From positions 1 through 64,000 of the forward strand of contig VXCM01002806.1 in assembly GCA_014773175.1 (NCBI GenBank): 64,000 nt of DNA, in the 5' to 3' direction. Shown here one piece after another: positions 25,413 to 39,129 of this stretch. The notes beneath the pieces are model-generated. The model was given only the letters and a program-made list of their open reading frames with translations, searched no databases and was not told the origin of the DNA. Each line of letters begins with the position of its first letter. Position 1 is the first letter of the stretch. Source of the DNA: Lucifuga dentata (Eukaryota; Chordata; Actinopteri; Ophidiiformes; Bythitidae). A program made the position numbers and the translations under genes.

Positions 25413-25953
25413 TAGTCTTGAAGCAGTCAGTGTAAAATCAACACTTCACACATGCACTAGTGCAGCACTAAATGCTGATCCTCTGTATTAGTCGTGTAGA
25501 TTTAATTTATGGAGCTTAATCTGGGGTGAAAATGTACAGGTAGCATGCAATGACACTGAAAGCACTGTGCAGGTCGGGATGAATGTCTGAGATGGGCAGA
25601 TTATTCAGACTAAAGCAGGCCTAAAGAATGACTTTGTCACATTTCACAGTCAGGATTAGGGATTCGCAGGAGTAGAGCTTCAGTCAGGAATTAGCGTCAT
25701 GTGGTTGGCTGGAGACGAGCATGCCAGGTATTCGTGAAGACAAGCTTGGACGCTTACTACTCCATTTGTCTTCTTAGTGATCAAATACCGAGGTTGATGG
25801 TTATTTCTCTGTCATTTTTGGTTTATGTGATATGCGTTTCATCTCCACGTATTTCCATGTTGCAAATTCCATGACTTCCATGAGATCAGAACACATTTTG
25901 GACATGAAGAACTACTTTATTTTGCTTCTTACTGAACATATACTGAATTACCA
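24071..25953. other. Non-coding, no gene seen
   Basis: Intergenic DNA with one 29-base poly(A) tract at 25381-25409. No open frame with family resemblance. Confidence 0.5.
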
Positions 25954-26109
25954 GTTTAATAAGAACACCTGTACAATCCAATGCAATCCAATATTACAGC
26001 CCTGCAGCAAATCCTATTTTTTGTGAGTCTTTTGATTGCCGATTAGGTGTTTAGATGGTAATTTTTCATGCCATAGCTGCATTAGATTGTACAGGTGTGC
26101 CTAATAAAC
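25954..26109. mobile_element. Short MITE-like inverted-repeat element (156 bp)
   Basis: Two 32-base arms (25954-25985 and 26078-26109) are inverted copies with 28 of 32 matches, including a perfect ACACCTGTACAATC core. The interior is about 90 bases and non-coding. From general knowledge similar short elements are common in percomorph genomes. No clear target duplication was seen. Confidence 0.7.
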
Positions 26110-26307
26110 TCATAACATTGCATTCATTATATAAAGTGAACTTGGAGCATTGTATCAATATGGCTGCTGTTGTCTTATCTCAGATACATCGGTATCACTG
26201 GGCGAAACAGATGATCCTTCCTTTTCCTTTTTTGATGTGTAGCCCATAGGCACACCTATTTGTGATGTTGCATTTTAAATCAAAGTGAGTAATGTCTTCA
26301 GGCTATC

Positions 26308-26344
26308 AGAGAAAGAGAGAGAGAGAGAAAGAGAGAGACAGAGC
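26308..26344. repeat. GA microsatellite
   Basis: Imperfect (GA)n run with a few AA interruptions. Confidence 0.9.
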
Positions 26345-27884
26345 TGAGACAAAGTCGAAGTGGCCTGACAAATAAAATCAAACTTCATAAGAGCTGCCAG
26401 TGGTGTCAGTTATTATCCATATCTCAAGCACATTATGGTGCTGCAGTGTAGTGTGTAGCTTCTCGTCTGTCAGCTCAAATTCATCACGTTCTTGACTGTT
26501 TCTTTTAAGTCACAAGTGTCAGAATGAAGAGGACTATTAATTGACAACCGAGTGGCACAGATGTGGACCGCTGCCTTTATTTTGGTGCCAAGAAGTGTTG
26601 TGTTGTCTTGATGAGCTATTATTGGCAGAAGCTGGTAGGAGATAGCCGTCTGGCTGGAAATGGGAAGTGACATCAGACAGAGCGGAGCGTGTCACTATCT
26701 TCAGGCAAGCTCAATCTGCAGCACCTCAACTCAGGAACAGCCTGCTGAAATGTCACTGATGAGACTTTTTATCTTTACAGAGAAGAAATTTGGTTGGTTT
26801 TGGTAAAACATTGTACCAGGAACCATTTAGACAAACAGGTGGTGTCAAAGAAGACTTTTCTAGTAAATTAGATTTACTACACATCAAAAGTATCAGTTAT
26901 TATTTTCATTATTGAGTTGTCTGTTGATTTTGTAGTCTAAGCTGTCATAAAATAGTGACAAATGTCCACCAGAGCACAAAAGTGATGTCTTCAAATTGCA
27001 AATTTTATCTCAACGGTTAAAAAAAAAAAAAAAAAAAAAAAAATCCAGTTGTATTCAATTTACAGTGATAAGAAATGGGGGAAAAAAACTTTCTAACAGT
27101 TGAGAGCCTGAAACCAGCAGATTTTGACATTTTACTTTCTTATCGGTTGTTTTTTTTTTTTTTTTTNTTTTTTTTTTTTTTTTCTGTTGATATAATTCTT
27201 TCAGCTTCCATCTTTTTAATGCGACACTAAGCATAAGCCCAAATTTACTGCAGTAAAATTCAACAAGCACTCATCACATTTGACAGGAAGAGTGATTTGC
27301 TGTCACAGCACTGTGTGAACTGGGTAAACATAATTAATATGACTGTAAAATGGCTTGAGGAGCAGATTGCACTCACCATTATGTCTGTAATGTAGACTGT
27401 AGCCGCCCTCGATGCTGTAACAGCACTCTGAGCACATCTGGCATTCATGACCAGCTCACTGTAAATCAATGAGGCATCTGTAACATGTAGCTCAGAAGAA
27501 ACACTTCATAATCACAATGTTCTCTTATAACAGTCACTCAACCGGAACACGGCGTAAATAAATAGCTCTCAGTGTAATGCATCGTGCTGTACGTTGATCA
27601 CAAGTGTGCAACCCCAGGCAACAATACACAATAGAAAAATGGCTTCCTGATTTTCACTCATCTGAAGCTCTGTACAGGCCTTAATAGACAGAATCAGAAT
27701 GTCTGCTGTGGTGTTGCAGGGTTTATGAGACCATTACCGCCTCTTATTGTGTACCCCTGGACTAATGGCTTTCTATAGTCCTAGTGGTTTACAGCCTGTC
27801 AGCGTTGAGGCTGTCCATTAGAAAAGGAGGCTGACATCAAGCCAGTGGCTGAAGTGCTCACTGTTCACCAAAAACAAATGGAGT
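26345..27884. other. Non-coding, no gene seen
   Basis: Intergenic DNA with a poly(A) at 27020-27043 and an N-broken poly(T) around 27167. No coding signal. Confidence 0.5.
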
Positions 27885-28667
27885 CTTAGGCTGGATTTAC
27901 ATGGCCACGCACATGCGACCTGATTCCAATCTTTTGCTCACACACGACACGTATTGGATAGTCTTCCTGCAGATGTAAATGGTAAAAAAGCTGCATGGAA
28001 TCAGATATTCTCAGATCCAAATTGGCCACTTGCATATGTGGAAATAAATCGGACACGTATTGGATATCCGCCAATGCAACTGCTGTCTAATACACAGATC
28101 AGAATTTCCTTCCCATTACGACTCTGACGTAACGTTCTGCTTTAGCTGCATATGAATGATGAAAGCGATCAGTACGATGATTGCTCTCTGTAAACAGAAA
28201 TGGAGGACATACTATATATATATATCAGACATGCTGATGTGTGTTTATGTCAAATAGACGTGTTAGTGTGTGATAACAGGCTCTGTTACAGCAGCAAAAC
28301 TCCAACTCCATGTGCTTCTCCTCTGTGATCAACCACCAAAATACGTAACCTGATGGGAGAGCTAACCGGTAACACAACATACCAGATGTTTCTCTCTGCA
28401 TTTGAAATTTGCTAACCAGCTGATCATACTGTATTTTTAAACAGTTCTCTCATCTTAGTCCATTGAAGCGGTTTGTTTGCATCCATCTCAGATATGTGTG
28501 CATGCGCAACTGCATCCAGACTGCTACAGGTCGAAGCGGTGTAAACACAGGTATCAGATATGAGTCTCTTAAAAAAGAAAATGTAAATATTCTGAACAAA
28601 AGAGTCGGATATAGGCAAAATATCGGAAATTGAGCATCAAGACTTTGTAGTGTAAATCCAGCCATAG
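27885..28667. mobile_element. Non-autonomous DNA transposon with GGCTGGATTTACA termini (783 bp)
   Basis: CTTAGGCTGGATTTACA at 27885-27901 is mirrored by TGTAAATCCAGCCATAG at 28651-28667: 13 perfectly inverted bases extended to about 17 with mismatches. Internal sub-repeats (GACACGTATTGGATA, CAGATAT and TCAGATCCAAAT variants) occur near both ends. No transposase is encoded. hAT-like elements in fish often have similar ends, but no convincing 8-bp target duplication is visible, so the superfamily is open. Confidence 0.65.
28211..28225. repeat. TA microsatellite inside the 783-bp element
   Basis: Short (TA)n run. Confidence 0.8.
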
Positions 28668-28842
28668 AGGCCAGTTTCCAAAAAATCTCTGTTCCAAGAC
28701 ACAATAAAAGCCACTTGTTTTCTCCGCAGATTTTCCTTTTCATCTGCTTTATTTGCAGTTGCAGTTAGACAAATATTACACTGCTGAGTGACACAACTGA
28801 CACTTCCAGTTATTAGCACAGGAAGACACACATCTTCTTTTG

Positions 28843-29301
28843 TGAGGTACTTTCTATTTTCAGAGACTTTCTTCTTCTACTCTGTTACATTTCAGAGGGA
28901 AATATTGCTCTTTACTCCACTACATGTATCTGATGGTTGTAGTAACTGTACTTTAAGTCAGCATACGATCATAAAATAGTGCACATTTTTGTCGCTCAGC
29001 GATGCACTATACTTTTGACATGCTCTCAAGACCTTTCTAAAGGAAAAGAGGTCAGGAAATTTACTAATTTTTCATGTAATCCTTCAACTGACATGAAAGA
29101 ATGACAATCCATAAAACGTGGAGCTACATGGCACCCGGTATCTCAGTGTGTGTGAGGAAAATAGGCATTTTTTATTATTTCATTTCAAAAATTTCCTGAT
29201 TTTATTTTAAAACTTTGAATGCAGGAGTGGAGTATTTTTCCATTGTTGTATTACTACTTGTACATAAGTAAAAGATGTGAGTACTTTATCCACTCCTGGT
29301 T
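28843..29301 (+). repeat. Dispersed repeat family A, copy lacking its first ~50 bases
   Basis: It enters at GAGGTACTTTCTATTTTCAG, carries a perfect ACATTTCAGAGGGAAATATT and the TTTACTCCACTACATGTATC block, and ends with GAGTATTTTTCCATTGTTGT through GTACTTTATCCACTCCTGG, the clearest 3' end of the family in this window. Confidence 0.75.
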
Positions 29302-31472
29302 ATTAGGAAAATGAAAGTGTAGATTCCAGTAATTGGCATTAACACTGATTCACTGTTTGGTATCGCTTCATTAAACACAATTTTATGGGAGCTTTATTGT
29401 AGTGCATAAACTGTGGTTTGCAGCACATAAACACAGCTTTGAATATTAGTTTCTCATTAGGATTTTATTTTGAGATTTTACTTTGTTATGTGTTTATGAC
29501 ATGGGTGTTATCCTTTTAGTAACATGAGTCACTCACAGAGAAGGTTTACTGCTGCTTACATCCAAGGAAATGAGTGTCTTTAGCGCTAATACACCAATCA
29601 TAGGCTGACTTGGCAGTGACTTGATTATTCAAGTGGTCGTGTAAACATCATAGTCACCTTTAACAGGTAAAGACCAGTATTGCTGCATAAATAAACTGTG
29701 TTTACACAATTACTGTTGGTTATTTGGTCAAGACTGTGTTTCTCTGCATTTGTTAGCCTTTACACACAAAAAATTTGATCCCATTAGAAATCTAATTTGA
29801 TCAATATTTGATTTTTTTTTTTTTTTTTTTTAAACCAGCAAATGACATTTCAGATTAGTTAAGACAAATTAAGAACTATTCCTAAAAATGAAAACAAAAA
29901 TGTAAGAAATTAAAATCTAAAATTTGTAAAGTCTGCACTGTGTTGCAGTTGCCTGGCAGGATGACCTCATGCAGACAAACAGGAAAGAATGTTTAATTTA
30001 AAGAGGATCATAAATGGATCACCATACAGCAAAGCCACCAGATTTTTATCTCTGTTGGCTCTTCTGTGACCTTTTAAAAACAGCATTTTCTTATGTACAG
30101 CTGGACTAAATTCAAAGCCTGCTTAGTAGCTTGAGGACAGCGCTCTTACCTGAGACAATCTGTGCCAAATCTTCCATAAACCTCACTTTATTAACTCATA
30201 CACAAACATCCTACATGAAATCAGAGCAAAAATGTAACTGCTTCAATTCATCATCCTTCAGAAGTTTTGACAGGAAATCACACAGTGTAAAATAAACTCT
30301 GCAGCTATTTCATGTGATAAATAATAAGCTGCACTACAGATACAGAGTCAAAATTCCTTAGTTTTTACCCCACTGTTCTGTTTCTGACGTTTTGTATTAA
30401 TTGTTAGCTCTGGATCAGAGCCACAGGCAGGGGTTAGGCAGGTGATCCCTGAAAGAGGTGGAGCCGGTCCTACTTCACATAAAATCAGTTTTGGCCTTTG
30501 GTGTTGGCAAGCCAGCGGGGTTTGGGGGTCGAGGTGGGGAAACACATGTCTGACACCTCCTGACTTTTTCATGAGGTNAGCGGGGTTTGGGGGTCGAGGT
30601 GGGGAAACACATGTCTGACACCTCCTGACTTTTTCATGAGGTTCTGTTTGAAGCTTTAAACCCCCACAGAGGATTCTTTGGGCACTGAATATAAAACGGG
30701 GGGTTCAGCTTAAAGCTCAGACATATTATCAACAAAGACCAGTTTGATGGTTGAAAATGAGAAAAGTCAAATGGAGACCCTTTTGTGAGTCATGACAAAT
30801 GCGTCACCTTTAATTTAAAATATGTTTCACAGAGACGTTAAAGAAACACAAACGCATCTGCTTTATTTGAATTTCATCATAATAGTTCTTTTCTGATGGA
30901 CTTCTTTTCATTACAAGCTCCTCGTTAAGTCATTTTTGTCTTGAGTGGTTCTGTGCTCGCAGTGTGGTGGGCACAAAGATGAGGAGCATGACCTCAAAGC
31001 ATCTTTTGTTGAGGAGGCGGTGGAGGGTGGTGGCTGTGATTCATGTGATGGGGTTGGGAGGTGTGGTAGGTATGGAGGAGGGTGGGCTGACAATGACGAG
31101 CTCAGATTTCTGCAGTCCCGGTGGTCTTGTCTTTCGTTCTTTGAAATAACTCCACTCTGCTGTTCTTTATGAAAATGTTTGATATGTTCATTTCCAAGTA
31201 TACGAGTATATCGGTGTGTTGTTAGATATTGTTGCGTCTTCATAGCTAGAGATTGTGTTTTCTGTACTTTTTTATTTGCTGTCAGGTTATCACCAAATTT
31301 TTTAAAAGAGATTTAAAGGAAATTGGCTTGAAAATTCTGTCAAAGGCCAAAGGATGAATTAATTGTAGTGTATGTTTAGATTCAGCAATGTAATTTATAA
31401 AGCACTTTTTTTTTTGCACAGTTTTGTTCATAGGTCCTTGAACAATGAGGTGTAGAAGCACAATTGTTTTAA
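29302..31472. other. Non-coding, no gene seen
   Basis: This includes a GC-richer stretch at 30400-30660 split by an artefactual duplication around the N at 30578, and a G-rich patch with GGAGG/GGTGG repeats at 31010-31090 that leaves open frames in several phases. None of these frames has a recognisable domain. Confidence 0.45.
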
Positions 31473-31475
31473 TTT

Positions 31476-31523
<48 letters not shown>

Positions 31524-31527
31524 TTTT
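31473..31527. repeat. CTTT tetranucleotide microsatellite
   Basis: About 13 near-perfect TTTC units. They encode apparent KKER or FLSF repeats in spurious open frames. Confidence 0.97.
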
Positions 31528-31740
31528 AGATAAGCCACACCCATTTACAAGCAAATTTTCCAATGTTTTTTCAACCACTCCTCATACAAATTTCATCCAG
31601 CCTTCACCAAATTTGGTACATAACTAATCTGGTTATTCATGTTGTTTGTTTTTTTGTTTATTTATTTATTTGTTTTTGATATAATCATACTGTTGCTGTA
31701 ATTGGTTGCCAAATTCTGGTAGGTGTGGTCTATTTGATGT
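31528..31740. repeat. Possible dispersed teleost repeat beside the CTTT array
   Basis: The segment with AAGCCACACCCATTTACAAG, CCTTCACCAAATTTGGTAC and a late TGGTAGGTGTGGTCTAT resembles a widespread fish repeat that I recall as starting CCACGCCC and containing ACCAAATTTGGTACA. No second copy was found in this window, so the assignment rests on memory of the family. Confidence 0.4.
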
Positions 31741-34700
31741 AAACTACTTTAACTCTGGAAGGCATCATGTAAGAACAGTCAAATTTTAAAGGCACTCGTG
31801 TAAATTAACTCCAAGTAATTCCACATCATTGTCCTTTAGGTGGCATTACAGCAACATTATAAACTTAACTGTTATTAAAATAAATTTAGAGGCTTGTGCA
31901 GCTTTGGCAGTTGTTTGTGCTCTTTGAGTGCTGTTACTCACAATAACTTGCACAACATTTACACTGAACAGCCCTCCAAACCTTAAGACGTGTCATTTGC
32001 TGACTTCCTCTAACAGATGCTGGTGCAAGTCTCATGGAAATGTAATGTCCTGGATCTGGTGGCACTGCCATATAACTGCTGTATAAATAGATTCCTATGA
32101 CAGAGCCATTCATCTCCAGCCATGAACACATCAACATTAAAAGACAGCTCGCCGCGACCTCTGCGCTTGTTAGGGCCAGATCAGCAGTCCAGACGCCCAA
32201 GATGTAAACTCATGAAGGGAAGATTAATTTGTCTGTCATCCCTGCCTGTGACAGTAGTTATAAATCTGATTTAGCTGTTGAGCAGGGGGCCATGCAGAGG
32301 GGCAGTTGGACATTAAGATTTCAAAGGAGTGATATGAAGAGGACTAACTTGTGACTCACGGCCTTCCTGAAATGAGTCCACAGAGTTCTGGCAGGATGTA
32401 CAGTGTGTGTGGCGTGATGTTTTGTAACTTCAGAACAAAAATCCTTTCTGCTCTTTTCTTCTTCTGTATGTTATTTTCAAAATGGCAGCAATCATGTGAG
32501 ATGCCTCGGACAAAAAGCGGGCACAGGGTGTCAAAGGAGCTATTTACTGGTGGATTGATGGGAACAGGCGATATGAGGTGGTCACATCCTGTGACCATCT
32601 GCATGGGAGTCATGCTAGTTATTCAGATCGGACACAGATGCTCAGGCATAACATGAGCCTCTATGCAGATATTTGGATGCATGACAAAATGTTTATTGCC
32701 ACAGTTCATGGAATGTCAAGTGGATTTTGACTTGCCAGCATTTCCTACAGGTTCATTTATGTGTTTTTTTTTTTTGCCAACACTGACTGCTTATTTATCA
32801 GCATTTGTCATTCATATATGCCTGATAAGCACCCAGCAATATGAAATCCCGGCATTTCTCAGTTTGTGAAATTATTTATCTTCGACTGGGCTTGTAATTT
32901 TTAGCTGTAGGTTTTTGGCAATGTCATTCGCTTCGTATTTTACAGGGTTTTGGACATTCACTTGTTTTATTTGTGACTAAACCTATCAGAGGGTTAAAGA
33001 AACCATAAGGCTTTTGCTGACACTCAAATTAGTCTGTGCATAACAAGTTGCTTTAAGATGCTTAAGGTGGGGATAAAACGTCATACCACATTAAACAGCT
33101 AAAGGACCTGATCACAGCAATGTGTAGGTGTAGTGTGGGTGGGAGGGGCGACACATGATGATGAATCCACTCCTTTGAAGCCAGTCCTTTTCATCGTGTC
33201 TCTGCTGCTTTCACTCAGATGAAACCACACTCTTTGTATGGTAAACAAGACGGTTTTGTGACAAGAACAAAGAGTGAATAGAGGTTTCCAAGAGTGTCTA
33301 CAGGGGCATTGTTACTGTATATATGGATGACAACCGAAAGGACATTGAATACACTCAGTAATACTATACGTCTTTTACATACTTGACTAGTGCAGTGTAT
33401 TGCTTAAAGGGACAGTGTGGAGTTTTCTTGTTTACATTCAGTGTTTTTCACCAAAATACAGAGTGTGCATCCTTCAAGTCTGTGAAACGTGTTAAATGCA
33501 TTTCCCAGCAGATAAAACATTTGCATGCCAGGTTTTAGAATTGCATTGTTTATTTTGGCTTGTGATTGTCCTCTTCTTCTCTTGCTTAACTGAGTCATTG
33601 GTGCTGTCGATATGCATAATTGTGAAATTATAAATGACCAGTCTTTTTGGAAACATTACTAATCAAAACATTGCCCTACAGTGGTACAAGCTTTCAAAAC
33701 TGCTCAGAGTACCTTAAAATTTGTGACTCATTTATCATCCTCGGCTGCAGTAACTTATTTAAAGCAAATAATAAAAATTTCTGTGGTTTGTCCTCCCTCT
33801 TCTAGTAAACTCCAGTACATTACAATACTGAAGTGTAAGTCACAACATACTGTGGACTTGGTGAACCTAATTACATTAATGATGACATCAATTAATCCTC
33901 TGGTGAGGTTTTGGCCACTGTGGTGCATTTTCCCAGAGCTGTGGCACTGAGGACAGTGAGAATTTCGACATGTCAAAGCATCCAGGGTCAGAAACAGAAT
34001 TAATGGCCGTCTGTCTGCATCCAAGGTCCTTCAGCAGTAATTGCAAGCAGAATCTAACTCTATGATCTCAGCAGCGGTATGCACCATGCCAAAACAGCCT
34101 GCCTTTGACAGATTGCCTTCCTGCAGTAATAACTTAAGCATGTTCGTTCTCTCAAATTAGGCTATGCTTCCCTCCCACACCACAAAATAGGAGCAATGAC
34201 TTCTTTCCACCTCCTCCAAATGTACTTCCCTGTATGTGTTTTCCTATGTTTTCTCTGAAAGAGCTCTCTTAAAATATGTTTTTTAAGCTTACAACTAGGG
34301 CTGGTATCATTCAGATATCGTCAGTAAATAATATACCATTCTTAAATTTTTTTTTTTTATTTTAATGAAAAAAAAATTGAGATAAGCTCAATATACTCAT
34401 TTCTTATTTTCTTATCTAAAAACCTATTATCAACATCCTATTTACAAAAAGAAAATTACATGAAATTTTATTATGGCTCTTACTGGGGTCATGGGCGAAA
34501 GTGGATTGAGGCTTAAAATTAAAGCTAGTTGCATTTAGGCATAAATCCTGAGATAACCTAAGTTTATGAATAAAGTTGAAAATGGTAAAATCAGAGGGTC
34601 TGGGGTTAGAAAAAGGTTTGTTGTGGTAGGTTCGGGAATGAATCTGGGCAGGACAGCCGTCTGAATGCTGATGAATGCTAAACAGTGAAAACCTTCTAAA

Positions 34701-36129
34701 ATGCTCTTTGTGAATCACGCCACAAACGTCTCCAGGATTTTGCTGTCTTAGGTGCTCTGCTGGCTTTCAGGCTGCTGCAGAAAAAAATCCCACTGTAGTT
34801 CCCTCTCATTCTCTCAGTTGACAGTTTGTGTCCAGCCTGAGGACAGAGGGACTCCTATGTGCTGCTCTGTGGTGGGTTGTGTTCTCTGGAGCAGTTAAAA
34901 GCCTGGCAGCTCCACCCCATGACTGTCCAAACACAGTTGACTCTAGGTATCCACATCAAACAAGCTGCTCTGCAAAGCCCATTGGAAAGTTAACCGCGGG
35001 GTGTTGAGCTGATTTATTTATTTTCCACGTATAAAAATGTGTCAGGCTGCAGCTTTTAAAGTTTTAACAGACATTCGCTCATTAACGTTTTTAATTTATG
35101 GGGCCAGGGTTGTATTTCAAAAGCGGTTTTGACGTCGCACCCAGTTCTACTCAGCTCTGCTGGATCAAGTCAAAAAGCAAGATTCAAGATTCATAACAAG
35201 AAAAGACAAGTTAATGAAAGATCCTTTCAGCCTGCTCTTCAGTGGCGCTCACAACGGACGTGTCAGAGCGAAATGAACTTTCCCAGCAATGTGTGTTTTA
35301 GAGAGCATGCAGTGCAATCACTAATTCATCCTGCCTTGAAAGACTTTACGTTGACATTCGAGGGTAGATGCTATGTGAAAATGTAAATAAACTTTAGAGG
35401 AGCTTTGGGTCAGTGTGGGATGAAATTTATAGTTTTGGCATTTACTCTGCAGTCATCATTCATCCCCCTGTCTTGAGCTGAGGCCTTGATCAGCAGAGCC
35501 TCCGTTGGCCCTCAGATGACCCGCATGGTATCTGACCAGCTGTGGTTCAGATGCCTCGCTCTGACATGTTCGCATTACTGTAATAGCTGAGACTGTTAAC
35601 CCCTTCCATTACTGCAAACTCAACAATAATTCATCTGTTTGCGACTGTCCTAATCCTGTGCTGTCACGAAATGCACATCAGGTTGTTGAGGTTCTGCCTT
35701 GAGTGAAAAATATTCACAGCAGTTGCAATGTGAAGCCTCATAACAGCCACACTGTTTTAGAGTTGCTTAAATTCATTAAGAACTACAAATTGTTTATATA
35801 GTGGTTCCAATTACATAAGCCTTAAAGGTTATTAGAGAAATCTTTCACCAGGAATGCATCATAGACATATTCAACACAGATTTTTCATATATAGATGTAA
35901 AAGTTATATATGCTAAGCACCCAAGTTAACAGAAAAGCAGCTGAATAAAGATACCAGAAAGCACAGAAAGGAAAAAGAAAAGAAAGAGCCTGTAATTAAT
36001 CTTCAGTGAACCATCATACATGAAAGTTTACACAGAAAACTTCCTTCTAGAATCACTGCATAAACAAAACTTTTGATGCATAAATGTAATAATTAGAAAT
36101 GGTTATGAACTTGGTTAGGAACCACCAGA
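31741..36129. other. Non-coding, no gene seen
   Basis: Long intergenic stretch with no supported gene. TTAAAGGGACAGTGTGGAG near 33396 may begin another dispersed repeat. The stretches 31930-32230 and 34700-35160 are non-repetitive and richer in GC. All open frames are under about 100 codons and unrecognised. Confidence 0.45.
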
Positions 36130-37710
36130 AAAGAGAGTAGGAAAAGTAGGGGGTACTACAAAATCCTAGAGGAGGGAAATAGGGGAAGGGACCTAGAAAT
36201 GCATGTGAGCATGACATACTACCTCATAATTTAGATCCTTGAAATAAATATTTGAGAGAAAATAATGCTTAATGTAGCTTAGATTAGAATGGATTTGGCA
36301 GCCATTCAAAGTGGTTACGTACTATGTAAGTACAGTCCTGTAAAAGCTAAATCAAAGGCTAATAGCAGAAAGGTGGCCTCAAAACAAAGTGCCAATTATG
36401 TTAAACTGCTCCATTAAAGACAGCAATCACAACTGTGTCATGTTATCTTTTCCATCATTTGGACATAACAGTGCATTTGTGGTAGTTCCAGTTCACTTAG
36501 GTGTAACTGCTGTATAATAAACATGTGCAGATTTACATAATCATCTGGAAAGTATGACCATATTTTCTGACAAGCTGTAATATTTACTTGCCATAACAAT
36601 AACTGACAACAGAAATGGCAGCAATAACAGATTTGAGAACAAAGTAGCCATTTTCATTTTCTTTTTCCATTTATTTAACAAGTGGGATGGGTAAAAAATG
36701 TAATGAGAGATGTTATCAAATAATTCAAAACAGTGATTAAAATTTCACTTACTCCCATCACCTACAACTAAAAGCAAATTATAAATGTCTTAATATATTT
36801 CAAATCATAGAAATACACAAAATACATACAAGCAACAGTTTGCCATTATTATAACTACATCTGCATTAGCATCTCCTCAGTCAGTATAAATATGGATAAA
36901 AGTAAGTCACATGAATATGATGTGCATGTGGTGTGCACTTGTGTACTCATGCATGTACTGGTAGAGCTTGAGATACATAAAATATGGGGTTGTAGAACAA
37001 AAGTGTCCTACAGCACTACTAGTGGTGGAGGAAGAAAAAAAAAAAAAAAAAACNAAAAAAAAAAAAACCACATGAAAAAAAAAAAAGTCCCAGAACAGAG
37101 CCTTGTGGAATACCCATAGTTATTGTACCCTTTGAAAAGTGATCTCACATTATTAACTTGTTGCCCACATTTTTTTTTTGTTTTTTTTTTGTTTTTGTTT
37201 GTTTTTAATTGAGTCAGTCTAATTTATTTCTCTGTCTGAAGTATTAAATAAGAAGTTGTGATTTGCTGTATCAAATCAATTTTTAGGATCAAGAAATATT
37301 GCACTAATTACAGTACCACTATGGAATTTATGTTCTCTAATACCTGCTTGTTAGTTTGTGAAATATTTAAATCTAAATCCAGATTGTTCGAATGATAGAA
37401 TTCTCACTTTAGTCATTTTAACTGAGAGAACAAAGCCTCTCAGTGTTTTTCCCTCTTTTTAACAGGTGAGTGCTCTATGGTATTAATTTGTATAGGACCA
37501 CCTACTTTAATTGGTCTTAATCTAGAGTGAGAGGCTTTGATCTCTCTGACAGTTTGACTGCATTAGCACAAGTGTGCAGGCTAATCCTTTGCGTAGCTTG
37601 TTCTTTTTGGCACAGCCAGAGGCCTGTCCAACGATAATATGTCAGCTGAGGGATAAGCCTTCATCAAACAGCCATGTCTAAGCTTCTGGAAAATGGGGGT
37701 TGAAGGGCCA
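36130..37710. repeat. Degenerate dispersed repeat, approximate limits
   Basis: The part from about 37088 (CCCAGAACAGAGCCTTGTGG) through 37225-37460 (TTGTGATTTGCTGTATCAAA, then GGATCAAGAAATATTGCACT) resembles a long fish repeat I recall, with blocks for AGAACAGAGCCTTGTGGAAC and a TGATTTACTGTGTCAAATGC segment. It is heavily decayed and interrupted by N-broken poly(A) at 37054. Boundaries are guesses. Confidence 0.35.
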
Positions 37711-38248
37711 CCGCCATGCTGCGTTTGAAACAAAGATAGAGATGTAAACTCAACCTGTCTTGTTCAGAGTCTAGTTTGTTGTTGTACAGCAGCCAACATA
37801 TGCTGAAATTTCAGTGTTCATGTCCATTTTGCAAACTTGTTGACTTCTAGCTTCTTATGCACTATAAACCAGATAATAAAATCCTTCCAATTCCAACCAA
37901 AGCTATAACATATTGTACTTATACTAAGTGAGTACTGGATGCACAGCAAAAATCCACTACTAGAAACAAACTATAATCTAATGACATTTGTAATATGAAG
38001 TACTAAAAATCTGCCTATGGGAAAAAAATGCAATCAAATTTTAAAAATTCAAGTCAAAGTGAAATTTGTCTTTTAGGACACATCTTGCAACATGACTACT
38101 TGTGAAAATCTTACTTTTTGCTAAGCTTGTAAACAATAAAATGCTACCCAAGGCATGGTCTGTTTGTTACAGAGCAGTTGTAAAACTATCAATCAAAAAG
38201 CAACAAATGACAATCAAATGCAGGAGATTTTTTATTTTTTATTTTTAG

Positions 38249-38662
38249 AATAAAGTGCCATTGTCTTGATTCTGGTGCAGTGATCTATCTTATTCTGTCT
38301 TATTTCCAGATCTTGACACTCATTTCTAGAAAATTCATGAATCAAGTTAATTGTGTTGGAAACGGATGACACTTGATTAGAAAATCTGACTTTCAGGACT
38401 CAATAACAGACAAAATTTCTTCAATTTGGTCGGATTCTTAAAATAATCAGAGCTCCTTGTTTTGTCATAATAGATGTTTGGTGATTATCGCCAAACATCC
38501 AGTTCACTTTTCAGACTCTCTATTTAGCTGAAAAACAGGAAATAAGAGGTGCAGATGGTGCTTCATAAGATTTTTTTTTTTTTTTTTTTTTTTTGTCATA
38601 AGAAAAATAAGATTGAATCAGCTTTAAAAAAAATTTAAGAGTTTCTTGGATTCCTGTTTTTG
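38249..38662. repeat. Paired dispersed repeat family D, copy 1
   Basis: It shares an ordered series of blocks with 61001-61458: TTGATTCTGGTGCAG, TTGACACTCATTTCTAGAAA, ACTTTCAGGACTCAATAACA, ATAGATGTTTGGTG, AACATCCAGTTCAC, GGTGCTTCATA and CTTGGATTCCTGTTTTTGC. It is non-coding, and no terminal inverted repeat was identified. Confidence 0.7.
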
Positions 38663-39129
38663 CCATATATTACAATGGATTCTTTATTCCCATCATACCA
38701 CACTTGTTCATACATACTGCATACTGATCCACATGTCTAAACAGTGACTTTATCTGTGCCGTGTCATCTTATTAGGAAGTAACAAGCATACATAGTGTTT
38801 GTCGTGAACTCAAGTTGAACCCTCATGAATTATGATAACCATCTCACAGACAACAATATCTGCTTTCAGCAAAGGAACAGAGAGATAGTGTTTGAAATGA
38901 AGAAAATAGCACCACTTGTGCTTCTGGAATGATTATATCATGCATCATGGTGATTTACTTATCAAGGCTGGCATACAGCGTTGCCTTCAGTAGATGTTTT
39001 GTTGTACTGTTCCCCTCATGGAGGAACGTTGGCTGATCAGGGATGCATGCAAAAGCCCCAAAGTATTGGAGAGTAATTAATCCTAATCTGAAACTAAAGA
39101 TGACAGAAAACAAGTTTACAAAAAGCAGA

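Noticed and set aside
30911..31243. 110-codon Pro/Ser/His-rich minus-strand frame considered as an exon
   Set aside because: Composition comes from a G-rich patch on the other strand; no family match and plus-strand frames are equally open.
31282..31627. KKER / FLSF repeat proteins
   Set aside because: Translation of the CTTT microsatellite.
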